This document shows, piece after piece, positions 8,829 to 17,449 of a stretch of 64,000 nt of DNA. Source of the DNA: an uncultured delta proteobacterium (GTDB taxonomy: Bacteria > Myxococcota > Myxococcia > Myxococcales > 40CM-4-68-19); NCBI GenBank assembly GCA_903911145.1, contig CAIWCD010000013.1:310001-374000 (forward strand), read 5' to 3'. The notes under the pieces are model-generated. The model searched no databases. It saw only the letters and a list, made by a program, of their open reading frames with translations, and was not told the origin of the DNA. Within the stretch, counting starts at the first letter, position 1. Every line of letters starts with the position of its first letter. The position numbers were made by a program, and so were the translations under genes.

Positions 8829-10610
8829 CTAGAACGAGACCGCCTTGTGCAGCCGTCCGTGTCCGACGAACCACTCGAGAATGGCCCGTGTCACCACGAT
8901 GCTGGTGAACATCGACGCGAGCAGGCCGATGATCAGCGTCGTCGCGAATCCCTTCACCGGGCCTGAGCCGTAGGTGCGGATGACGAAGCCGGCGACGAGC
9001 GCGGTGACGTGGCCGTCAAAGATGGTCCAGAAGACCTTGTCGTAGCCGGTCTGCAGAGCAGCTGCGAGGCTGCGGCCCGTCTTCATCTCTTCGCGGATGC
9101 GCTCGTTGATGAGCACGTTTGCGTCGACCGCCATGCCGAGCGTGAGCACAAAACCCGCGATGCCCGGCAGGGTCAGCGTCGAGTCGAGGAACGCCATGAC
9201 CGCGAGCACGACGAGGCCGTTGAGCACCAGCGCGACGTCGGCGACGACGCCGGAGAACCGGTAGTAGAGCGCCATGAAGATGAGCACGGCGAGCAAGCCG
9301 AGGATGGCCGAATAGGCACCGCGGTGGATCAACTCCGGCCCGAGAGACGCGCCGACGCTGCGCTCCTCGAGAATGCGCACCGGCGCCGGCAGCGCTCCCG
9401 ACTTCAGAACGAGCGCGAGATCCTTCGCCTCCTCGAGAACTTCATTCGACGGCTTGAGGCCGCCCATGTGGATCGAGCAGATGCCGCCCGTGATCGGCTC
9501 GTTGATGATCGGCGCGCTCTCGACCGTGTCGTCGAGCACAATCGCCATCAGCCGCTTGGTGTTGTCGGTGGTCAGCTTGCCGAAGAGGTCCGCGCCCTGG
9601 CGGTTGAAGTTCAGCTGCACCTCGGGACGATTTCCCTCACCCGGGCGCTGATCGAAGACGACGCGTGCGTCGTTGATGTACTCGCCCGTGAGCGAGCGGT
9701 TCTTGTCGAGGACGAACGTGCGGTAGGTCGTCTCGTTCTTGATGCGGTCGTCCTGGCGGCTGATGCCCCACTCGAAACCAGCGGGCAGCGCGTTCGCGTT
9801 GATGAACGTGGTGAGCGCCGTGCGATCCTTCGCGTGCAGATAGGCGAGGCGCACAATCGCGCCGCCTTCGCCTTCGTGGCGATCGAAGTCGAGCTCGACG
9901 CCCGGGGGCAGCTTGTCCTTGAGTGCGGTCACCGGCGCGTCGTCATCGCTGACGATCTTGAACTCGAGCTGCGCCGTGCGGCCGAGCAGCTCCTTGGCCT
10001 TCTCCGGATTCGAGTAGCCCGGCAGCTGCACGAGGATGTTCGCATCGCCGCGGCGCGCGATGGTCGGCTCGGAGACGCCCCACTTGTCAACGCGGTTGCG
10101 GATCGCCTTGATGGCCTGATCGACCGCCGAGTCCTTCAGCTGCCGAACGGCGTCGTCCTTCATCGCGAGCTCGAACGAATCGCCCTGCTGGCCGCGGACG
10201 TACATGTCGTTGTAGTCGTCGGTGATCTGCGTGCGGGCCTTCGCGAGGATCGCCGGGTCCGCAGCCTTCACGGTGACGATGCCGGTCTCGACATTGCCGG
10301 TCACGGTCGCGCCCTTGATGTCCTTGCGCTCGAGTTCGCTCGTCAGCTCCTCAGCGCGGCGCGCGGCCTTCTCACGAACGGCGCGATCGACTTCGACGCC
10401 CATCACGAGGTGAATGCCGCCCTGCAGGTCGAGTCCGAGGTTCAGGTGACGCGGCGGCGCCCACTTCGGCCGCACGGCATCGAACACGCCTGCCTCATTG
10501 CGCTGCTCGGCCGGCAGCTTGAAATAGCTGACCGAGGGAACAAGCGCATAGACCGACGCAAGAGCGACGGCGACGATGAAACCGGCTTTCCAGTACCAGC
10601 TGCGATCCAT
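8829..10610 (-). CDS. secD: Protein translocase subunit SecD
   Basis: 593-residue SecD, partner of SecF. It has an N-terminal membrane segment, then GLDLQGGIHLVMGVE (the D-L-Q-G-G signature), a long periplasmic P1 region, and the C-terminal SSD/RND membrane domain with GFVLTLGMAVDANVLINERIREE and a GPVKGFATTLIIG segment. Length matches the E. coli protein (about 615). Gene order yajC, secD, secF is the common bacterial arrangement. A periplasmic cysteine in TGGICSIHMGG is visible but of unknown meaning. Confidence 0.97.
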   Translation of the reverse strand: MDRSWYWKAGFIVAVALASVYALVPSVSYFKLPAEQRNEAGVFDAVRPKWAPPRHLNLGLDLQGGIHLVMGVEVDRAVREKAARRAEELTSELERKDIKGATVTGNVETGIVTVKAADPAILAKARTQITDDYNDMYVRGQQGDSFELAMKDDAVRQLKDSAVDQAIKAIRNRVDKWGVSEPTIARRGDANILVQLPGYSNPEKAKELLGRTAQLEFKIVSDDDAPVTALKDKLPPGVELDFDRHEGEGGAIVRLAYLHAKDRTALTTFINANALPAGFEWGISRQDDRIKNETTYRTFVLDKNRSLTGEYINDARVVFDQRPGEGNRPEVQLNFNRQGADLFGKLTTDNTKRLMAIVLDDTVESAPIINEPITGGICSIHMGGLKPSNEVLEEAKDLALVLKSGALPAPVRILEERSVGASLGPELIHRGAYSAILGLLAVLIFMALYYRFSGVVADVALVLNGLVVLAVMAFLDSTLTLPGIAGFVLTLGMAVDANVLINERIREEMKTGRSLAAALQTGYDKVFWTIFDGHVTALVAGFVIRTYGSGPVKGFATTLIIGLLASMFTSIVVTRAILEWFVGHGRLHKAVSF

Positions 10611-10672
10611 TGCTTTTCGTCTCCCGCTGCACCCGCTCGCCAGGGACTCCGGCGGCGCGCGCGCAGCACGTA

Positions 10673-11029
10673 CTACTTCTTCTCTGCAACGCTTTCGGTC
10701 TTGGTCGCCGAGTCCGCAACAGGCGCGAACGGGCCGACGATCTGTGACTTCATCACGCGCACGCGGACGCCACTGGCGACCTCGAGCGTGACCACGCCAT
10801 CCTGAAGCTTGTCGACCTTGCCGACCATGCCGCCGGTCGTGACCACTTCGTCACCTTTTTGCAGCCCGTCGATGAACTTCTTGAGCGCGTCTTCCTGCTT
10901 CCGCTGCGGCCGGATCATCATGAAATAGAAGATGGCGAACATGATCGCCATCATCACGAACATGCCGCCGGAACCGCCGAGTGGCGAGGGCGGTGCGGCC
11001 TGGGCAATCAGCGCGGCGAGCGAGGACAA
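10673..11029 (-). CDS. yajC: Sec translocon accessory protein YajC
   Basis: 118 residues with one hydrophobic helix (GGMFVMMAIMFAIFYFMMI) followed directly by RPQRKQ, the classic YajC signature, then the small cytosolic domain with GDEVVTTGGMVGKV. It associates with SecDF. The start appears to be TTG at 11029, supported by AAAGG about seven bases upstream; no ATG precedes the conserved region. Confidence 0.93.
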   Translation of the reverse strand: MSSLAALIAQAAPPSPLGGSGGMFVMMAIMFAIFYFMMIRPQRKQEDALKKFIDGLQKGDEVVTTGGMVGKVDKLQDGVVTLEVASGVRVRVMKSQIVGPFAPVADSATKTESVAEKK

Positions 11030-11059
11030 GGGGTGCCTTTTGCTGCAAAGGTAAAACGG

Positions 11060-11079
11060 CCGGGTCTTCTAGCACCCGG
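11060..11079 (-). terminator. Putative intrinsic terminator between tgt and yajC
   Basis: On the minus strand, CCGGGT and ACCCGG form a 6-bp stem with an 8-base loop, followed by CCG and then TTTT. It lies downstream of tgt and upstream of yajC and could separate the queuosine genes from the sec genes. The stem is short and the T run only four long. Confidence 0.45.
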
Positions 11080-11152
11080 TTCTCAGGGCAGCAATGGGTT
11101 TCGGGAAGCTCGGGACTTTGGACTTCCGCGACATCAACGGCAGCCCGCGCCC

Positions 11153-13500
<2,348 letters not shown>

Positions 13501-13617
13501 TCGCGCGGTTCTCTACCACGCACAGTCCGGCCATCGAACGCGCATCCCTTCTCGTTGCATCGATCCGAGCCCACCGAGTAGAAGAGCCCCCCTTTTTCGA
13601 GAGAGAAGCCAACCGCC

Positions 13618-14250
13618 GTGCGCGTCACCGAGATCTTCCATTCGATCCAGGGCGAGTCGACCCTCGCTGGAGAGAAGTGCACGTTCGTGCGCTTCACCGG
13701 CTGCGACCTGCGCTGCGGGTATTGCGACACCGAGTATGCGTTCCACGGCGGCAAGAACATGGAGCGGCCGGAGATCCTCGCCGAGGTGGCGCGGCTCGGC
13801 GGGAAGTTCGTCTGCCTGACGGGCGGCGAGCCGACGCTGCAGAAGGACCTTCCCGAACTCGCGCAGGAGCTGCTCGACCTCGGCTACACCGTCTCGCTCG
13901 AGACGCACGGACAGCGCCCTCTCGACCGCATCCCGCGCGGCGTGCGCAAGATCGTCGATCTCAAGACGCCCGATTCGAAAGAGCAGCACACCGACTTCTC
14001 CCAACTCGCGGCGCTCGGCGAAGGCGATGAACTGAAGGTCGTGGTCGGCTCCGAGAGCGACTTCCGCTGGGCCATCAAGGTGATCGATCAGCTCGATCTC
14101 TGGAATCGCGTCCCCGTGCTCTTCTCGCCGGTGTGGGGCGCAGTGCAGCCGGCGGCCCTCGCGCAGTGGATCCTCGAGAGCGGTCGGCGTGCCCGCATGC
14201 AGCTGCAGCTGCACAAGATCATCTGGGGTGCAGAAGCGCGCGGAGTGTAG
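13618..14250 (+). CDS. queE: 7-carboxy-7-deazaguanine synthase QueE
   Basis: 210-residue radical-SAM enzyme that converts 6-carboxytetrahydropterin to 7-carboxy-7-deazaguanine in queuosine synthesis. The N-terminus has EIFHSIQGEST and the [4Fe-4S]/SAM motif CDLRCGYC (C-x3-C-x2-C), followed by FVCLTGGEPTLQ. The start is GTG at 13618, immediately before the conserved RVTEIFHSIQGE. Together with queA, tgt and folE2 it makes most of a preQ0/queuosine locus; queD and queC are not in the window. Confidence 0.93.
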   Translation: MRVTEIFHSIQGESTLAGEKCTFVRFTGCDLRCGYCDTEYAFHGGKNMERPEILAEVARLGGKFVCLTGGEPTLQKDLPELAQELLDLGYTVSLETHGQRPLDRIPRGVRKIVDLKTPDSKEQHTDFSQLAALGEGDELKVVVGSESDFRWAIKVIDQLDLWNRVPVLFSPVWGAVQPAALAQWILESGRRARMQLQLHKIIWGAEARGV

Positions 14251-14270
14251 CGGTTCAGAGCGACGAGATC

Positions 14271-14309
14271 GTCTGCACTCAAACCATTTTAGTTTGCACT
14301 CAAACCATC
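14271..14309 (+). repeat. 15-bp repeat family, two copies between queE and the phzF-like gene
   Basis: GTCTGCACTCAAACCATT (14271-14288) and GTTTGCACTCAAACCATC (14292-14309) differ at three positions and are spaced 21 bases apart, a whole number of codons. Each carries the dyad TTTG-N4-CAAA or near it. They fill most of the spacer before the phzF-like gene and end about 23 bases from its ATG. Confidence 0.75.
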
Positions 14310-14332
14310 TTCTTATCGAGAGCGGACACCCG

Positions 14333-15253
14333 ATGCGCCGACCGATCTACGTGGTGGACTCGTTCAGCGGCACGGCCTTCGGTGGAAATCCCGCAGGCGT
14401 GCTGCTCGACGGCGCCGAACTCACCGATGCGCAGCTCGCGAAGGTCGCGGCGGAGATGCGGCACAGCGAGACGGCCTTCGTGCTCCCCGCGCGAGATCCC
14501 GCGGCGAGTTTCCATCTGCGCTGGCTCACGCCGAAGGCGGAGGTCCAGTTCTGCGGGCACGCGACGCTCGCAGCGATCGCGGTGATGGTCGAGGAGGCGA
14601 GGCGCCTGCGCGTCGCCGAGCGAGGCGTCGTCAAGACAGCGTTCACCTCGCGCGCGGGCCTGTTGCGCGTCGAACTCTCACGCGACGCCGGGCGCAAGCT
14701 GCGCATCCGGTTCGAGACGCCAGCGACCGCGTTTCAACCGACCCCGGTGAGCGAGCGGCTTCTCTCCTCGCTCGGTCTCATCGCCGAGGTCCTCGACCCG
14801 ACGTTCGCGCCCCGTCGTGCGGGCGTCAGTGCCGGCAGTGAAGGCAATCTCTACATCTGCCTGCGCGAGCGCGAAAACCTCACCCGCGCCAAATGCGATC
14901 CCGCGGCACTGCAGGACGCACTCTCCGAAGCGCAGGCGTTTGGCGTGGTGCTCTTCGTGCGCTCGCCCGCGACTGGCGTGGACGCGGCGATGCGCTGCTT
15001 CTTCCCCGATCAGCTCGACGGCAGCGGCGAGGATCCGGTCACGGGCAGCGCCGCCGGCCAGCTTGCGTGCCTGCTGCAGGAGGTGTTGCCCGAGATTCTC
15101 CCGCGTTCGCTCGTCTTCTCGCAGGGCACCGAACTCGGTCGCCCTGGCCGCGTCGAGATTGACGTCCGCCCGGAGACGACGCCTGGCCAGATCCGCGCGT
15201 GGATCGGCGGCGAGTTCAGCGTGGTGCTCCGCGGCGAACTGGACCTGCGATGA
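14333..15253 (+). CDS. PhzF family isomerase/epimerase-like protein
   Basis: 306 residues of the PhzF fold (two-lobed, diaminopimelate-epimerase-like). Signatures are YVVDSFSGTAFGGNPAGVLL at the N-terminus, MRHSETAFVLP with the conserved acidic residue, VQFCGHATLAA, and GEDPVTGSAAG in the second lobe. Members isomerise small acids without cofactor, but most are uncharacterised. The ATG at 14333 fits the start of the conserved region. The gene overlaps folE2 by four bases (ATGA), so the two are probably translated together, and it sits between two pterin/deazaguanine genes. A role near that pathway is only suggested by position. Confidence 0.88.
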   Translation: MRRPIYVVDSFSGTAFGGNPAGVLLDGAELTDAQLAKVAAEMRHSETAFVLPARDPAASFHLRWLTPKAEVQFCGHATLAAIAVMVEEARRLRVAERGVVKTAFTSRAGLLRVELSRDAGRKLRIRFETPATAFQPTPVSERLLSSLGLIAEVLDPTFAPRRAGVSAGSEGNLYICLRERENLTRAKCDPAALQDALSEAQAFGVVLFVRSPATGVDAAMRCFFPDQLDGSGEDPVTGSAAGQLACLLQEVLPEILPRSLVFSQGTELGRPGRVEIDVRPETTPGQIRAWIGGEFSVVLRGELDLR

Positions 15254-16128
15254 AGAAGCAGACCCGCAAAAAGGTTGGTACACCAATCATTGGCACTCAA
15301 CACAAATTAGTTGCTTCGGCAACCAATCACTCCTCGCTGCGGGACGTCCACGCCGAGCCTGACCTGCGTCGTCTGCCTCTCGATCGAGCTGGCGTGCGCG
15401 ACCTGCGCTACCCGATCTGCGTACTCGACCGCACGCTCGGCCAGCAGCACACGCTCGCGACCATCGACATGAGCGTCTCGCTGCCGCACCGCAAGAAGGG
15501 CGCGCACATGAGCCGCTTTATCGAGCTGCTCAACCGACACCGACGAGAGATCGACATCCGCAAGTTCCGCGCGCTCGCGGCCGAGTTGCGCCGGGAGATG
15601 GATGCGGAAGCAGCGTTCGTCGAGGTTCGCTTCCCCTACTTCATCGAGAAGTCCGCGCCTGTCAGCGGCGCACGCGGACTCGTTGACTACGCCTGCACCT
15701 TCGGCGCGAGCGTCCGCGGCGAGGGCGACAGGGAAAGCGCCGAGCTCTGGGTCGAGACGGAAGTGGCGGTCACCAGCCTCTGCCCGTGCAGCAAGGCAAT
15801 CAGCGAGCAGAGCGCGCACAACCAGCGCTCCATCATGCGCGCCAAGGTCTGGTTCAAGAAGTTCTTCTGGCTCGAAGATCTCATCGCGCTCGTCGAGGAC
15901 TCGGCCAGTTGCGAGCTCTACTCGGTGCTCAAGCGGCCCGACGAGAAGTACGTCACCGAACGGGCCTACGCGCGCCCACGCTTCGTCGAGGATCTCGTGC
16001 GCGAACTGGCGACTCGCCTCCTGCGCGACAAGAATTTCTCGCGTTGGGAAATCTCGGCCGAGAGCCATGAGAGCATCCACGCGCACAACGCGTACGCCGC
16101 GCTCGCGTGGCCACACGCACCTCGTTAG
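15250..16128 (+). CDS. folE2: GTP cyclohydrolase FolE2 (type IB)
   Basis: 292 residues. FolE2 makes dihydroneopterin triphosphate from GTP, feeding folate and queuosine. Signatures are GVRDLRYPICVLDR, HMSRFIELLN, FPYFIEKSAPVSG, VTSLCPCSKAIS with the metal-binding cysteine, SAHNQRS, ASCELYSVLKRPDEKYVTERAY and ESIHAHNAYA. The ATG at 15250 overlaps the phzF-like stop. The first ~30 residues differ from usual FolE2 starts: residues 9-26 (VGTPIIGTQHKLVASATN) are encoded by copies of the 15-bp repeat, ahead of the conserved SLRDVHAEPDLRRLPLDR. The insertion keeps the frame and lies before the first conserved motif, so it is probably tolerated. Confidence 0.95.
   Translation: MKKQTRKKVGTPIIGTQHKLVASATNHSSLRDVHAEPDLRRLPLDRAGVRDLRYPICVLDRTLGQQHTLATIDMSVSLPHRKKGAHMSRFIELLNRHRREIDIRKFRALAAELRREMDAEAAFVEVRFPYFIEKSAPVSGARGLVDYACTFGASVRGEGDRESAELWVETEVAVTSLCPCSKAISEQSAHNQRSIMRAKVWFKKFFWLEDLIALVEDSASCELYSVLKRPDEKYVTERAYARPRFVEDLVRELATRLLRDKNFSRWEISAESHESIHAHNAYAALAWPHAPR
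15274..15330 (+). repeat. 15-bp repeat family, tandem copies in frame in folE2
   Basis: GTTGGTACACCAATC (15274-15288) is followed directly by ATTGGCACTCAACAC (15289-15303). Then comes GTTGC-TTCG-GCAAC (15310-15323), a 5-bp stem with a TTCG loop. In the folE2 frame the two units read VGTPI and IGTQH. The first 15-mer differs from the first unit in the macA-like gene (46144-46158 read in reverse) only at its last two bases. Confidence 0.75.
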
Positions 16129-16133
16129 AGCCT

Positions 16134-16152
16134 TGGCGCTCGGCGAGCGCCA
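16134..16152 (+). terminator. Hairpin after folE2
   Basis: TGGCGCTC, loop GGC, GAGCGCCA: a perfect 8-bp stem beginning six bases after the folE2 stop. It is not followed by a T run, so it is a candidate Rho-assisted or processing hairpin rather than a textbook terminator. Confidence 0.5.
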
Positions 16153-16199
16153 GAGAATCGATCGTCAAGCATCTGTCGCCGGCCATCCTTCTGTCGCGG

Positions 16200-16260
16200 C
16201 AGCAACGAGCATATAATCCTATATAAACAACGTCTTATACGTAAATCAAATTGGCCGACT
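16200..16260 (+). promoter_or_regulatory. AT-rich leader with TATAAT upstream of sigma factor gene
   Basis: The run from 16211 is markedly AT-rich. It holds a perfect TATAAT (16212-16217) and further TATATAA and TTATACG elements. No good -35 hexamer is obvious 17 bases upstream (CTTCTG-like). It is the best candidate promoter for the FliA-like sigma gene. Confidence 0.45.
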
Positions 16261-16305
16261 ATTTGCTGAAGCTGGTTGCGGAGCTGAACCACCAGCGAGG
16301 TCGCC

Positions 16306-16917
16306 ATTCGCACCGCCACCGTCATTCCACTCCATCGGCAGCCTGCCCGGACCGACCGCGAGTCACTCATCTGCGACCACGTTGACCTCGCGCGGCGAGT
16401 CGCGCGCCACACGGCGTGCCGCGTTCCCTCTGGCGCTGCACGGGACGAAGCGGAGAGCGCAGGTCTTCTCGGCCTTGTTGAGGCCGCCGACCGGTTTGAC
16501 CCGTCGCGCGGTGTACCGTTCGACGCATTCGCGCGCAGGAGGGTGCAAGGCGCGGTACTCGATTTCCTCCGCGCCGAAGATCCGCTCTCGCGCGATGAGC
16601 GCCGCAAGCGTCGTGCGGGTTCGAGCGAAACGAGCGAGCCCGAGTTCGTCTCGTTCGACGACATTACCGAGCTGCTCGCAGCGCGAAGTGACGGCAACGA
16701 TGGGGATTCGATTCTGCTTCGCACTCACATCCGCGCGAAGGTCAAGCTGCTGCCCGCGTCAGACCAGCAGCTGCTCGCGCTCTACTACGGCGAAGAGCAG
16801 ACACTGCGCGAAGTCGGAGCCGCGCTGGGCGTCACCGAGTCGCGCGTCTGCCAGCGCCTCTCCAGCATCCTGACGCGCCTGCGTGCGCTCCTGACGAAGG
16901 AGCGCGCCACGGGATAG
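16306..16917 (+). CDS. FliA/WhiG-like sigma-70 family factor, apparent ATT start
   Basis: The frame shows sigma region 2 (ESAGLLGLVEAADRFDPSRG then VPFDAFARRRVQGAVLDFLR), a short region 3, and region 4 with ASDQQLLALYYGEEQTLREV and an HTH GAALGVTESRVCQRLSSI. This is the FliA/WhiG class architecture. No ATG, GTG or TTG exists in frame between the upstream stop at 16285-16287 and region 2; the first is a GTG at 16543, which would delete region 2. An ATT at 16306 has GAGG five bases upstream, so initiation there would give 203 residues. The alternative is an indel near the N-terminus. No flagellar genes are nearby, so the regulon is unknown. Confidence 0.75.
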   Translation: MRTATVIPLHRQPARTDRESLICDHVDLARRVARHTACRVPSGAARDEAESAGLLGLVEAADRFDPSRGVPFDAFARRRVQGAVLDFLRAEDPLSRDERRKRRAGSSETSEPEFVSFDDITELLAARSDGNDGDSILLRTHIRAKVKLLPASDQQLLALYYGEEQTLREVGAALGVTESRVCQRLSSILTRLRALLTKERATG

Positions 16918-16930
16918 CACCAGCCGAGGC

Positions 16931-17254
16931 TCAGTGAACCTCGGTCGCGGCCTTGTCTGCCTCGGCGATCTTCTCGGCCTCGCCCGCAGCCTGGCTCTCG
17001 TGCGCCATCTGCTGAACCTTCTCGCCAAGCTTGACCAGCTCGCCGCCGAACTTCGACCACTGCTCCCGCGTCGAGTGCTGCGCGGTCGCCAGGAACTGCT
17101 TGAGCTCGGCCTGCGCGCGGTCGCCGAAAAGATCGAACGCCTTCTTCGCCTCGACCTCGAGCCCCTTCGCCCGCTCCTGCGCGACCTTCTGGAACTGCGC
17201 CAACTTCTCCTGAACCTTGACCTGGAAATTGCTGACCTGTTCCGTGGCGGACAT
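16931..17254 (-). CDS. Phasin-like protein
   Basis: 107 residues, wholly helical in appearance, with few aromatics: MSATEQVSNFQVKVQEKLAQ, a central FGDRAQAELKQF, and an acidic Ala-rich tail. Such short amphipathic proteins are annotated as phasin-like (coating polyhydroxyalkanoate granules), but similar compositions occur in other coiled-coil proteins. The ATG at 17254 has AGGAG six bases upstream. It is divergent from ppk across an AT-rich spacer. No PHA synthase is in the window, so the function is a moderate inference. Confidence 0.6.
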   Translation of the reverse strand: MSATEQVSNFQVKVQEKLAQFQKVAQERAKGLEVEAKKAFDLFGDRAQAELKQFLATAQHSTREQWSKFGGELVKLGEKVQQMAHESQAAGEAEKIAEADKAATEVH

Positions 17255-17449
17255 GGCGACTCCTGTGTATTGACGGAGCGAAACGGCGTGCTTCGCGACC
17301 CGAAAAGAAGATAACGCATCGCGTTGCGAGGTCAAGTCGGCGGCTATACTTCGTTCTAATTGTATGTTTTTATTTTGTTTATCGTCGTTTGTGACATCGC
17401 TGGCCAGCAAGAGGCGGCGCCAACGCGGTTGCGCTAGGATCAAGGCTCC
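17255..17449. promoter_or_regulatory. AT-rich divergent promoter region, phasin-like gene / ppk
   Basis: 195 bases without a gene separate two divergent starts. The middle (about 17340-17395) contains T-rich runs such as TATGTTTTTATTTTGTTTA, unusual in this genome and typical of promoter or UP-like sequence. Individual -35/-10 elements cannot be assigned with confidence. Confidence 0.4.

Noticed and set aside
6856-10805. Long plus-strand frames opposite secF and secD
   Set aside because: They mirror conserved Sec genes; the composition (repeated acidic/basic strings) is that of the reverse complement of G/C-ending codons.
14271-15303. Sigma-54 (-24/-12) promoters suggested by TTGGCAC and TTTGCAC strings
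   Set aside because: The GG-N10-GC spacing is not met in any copy I checked.
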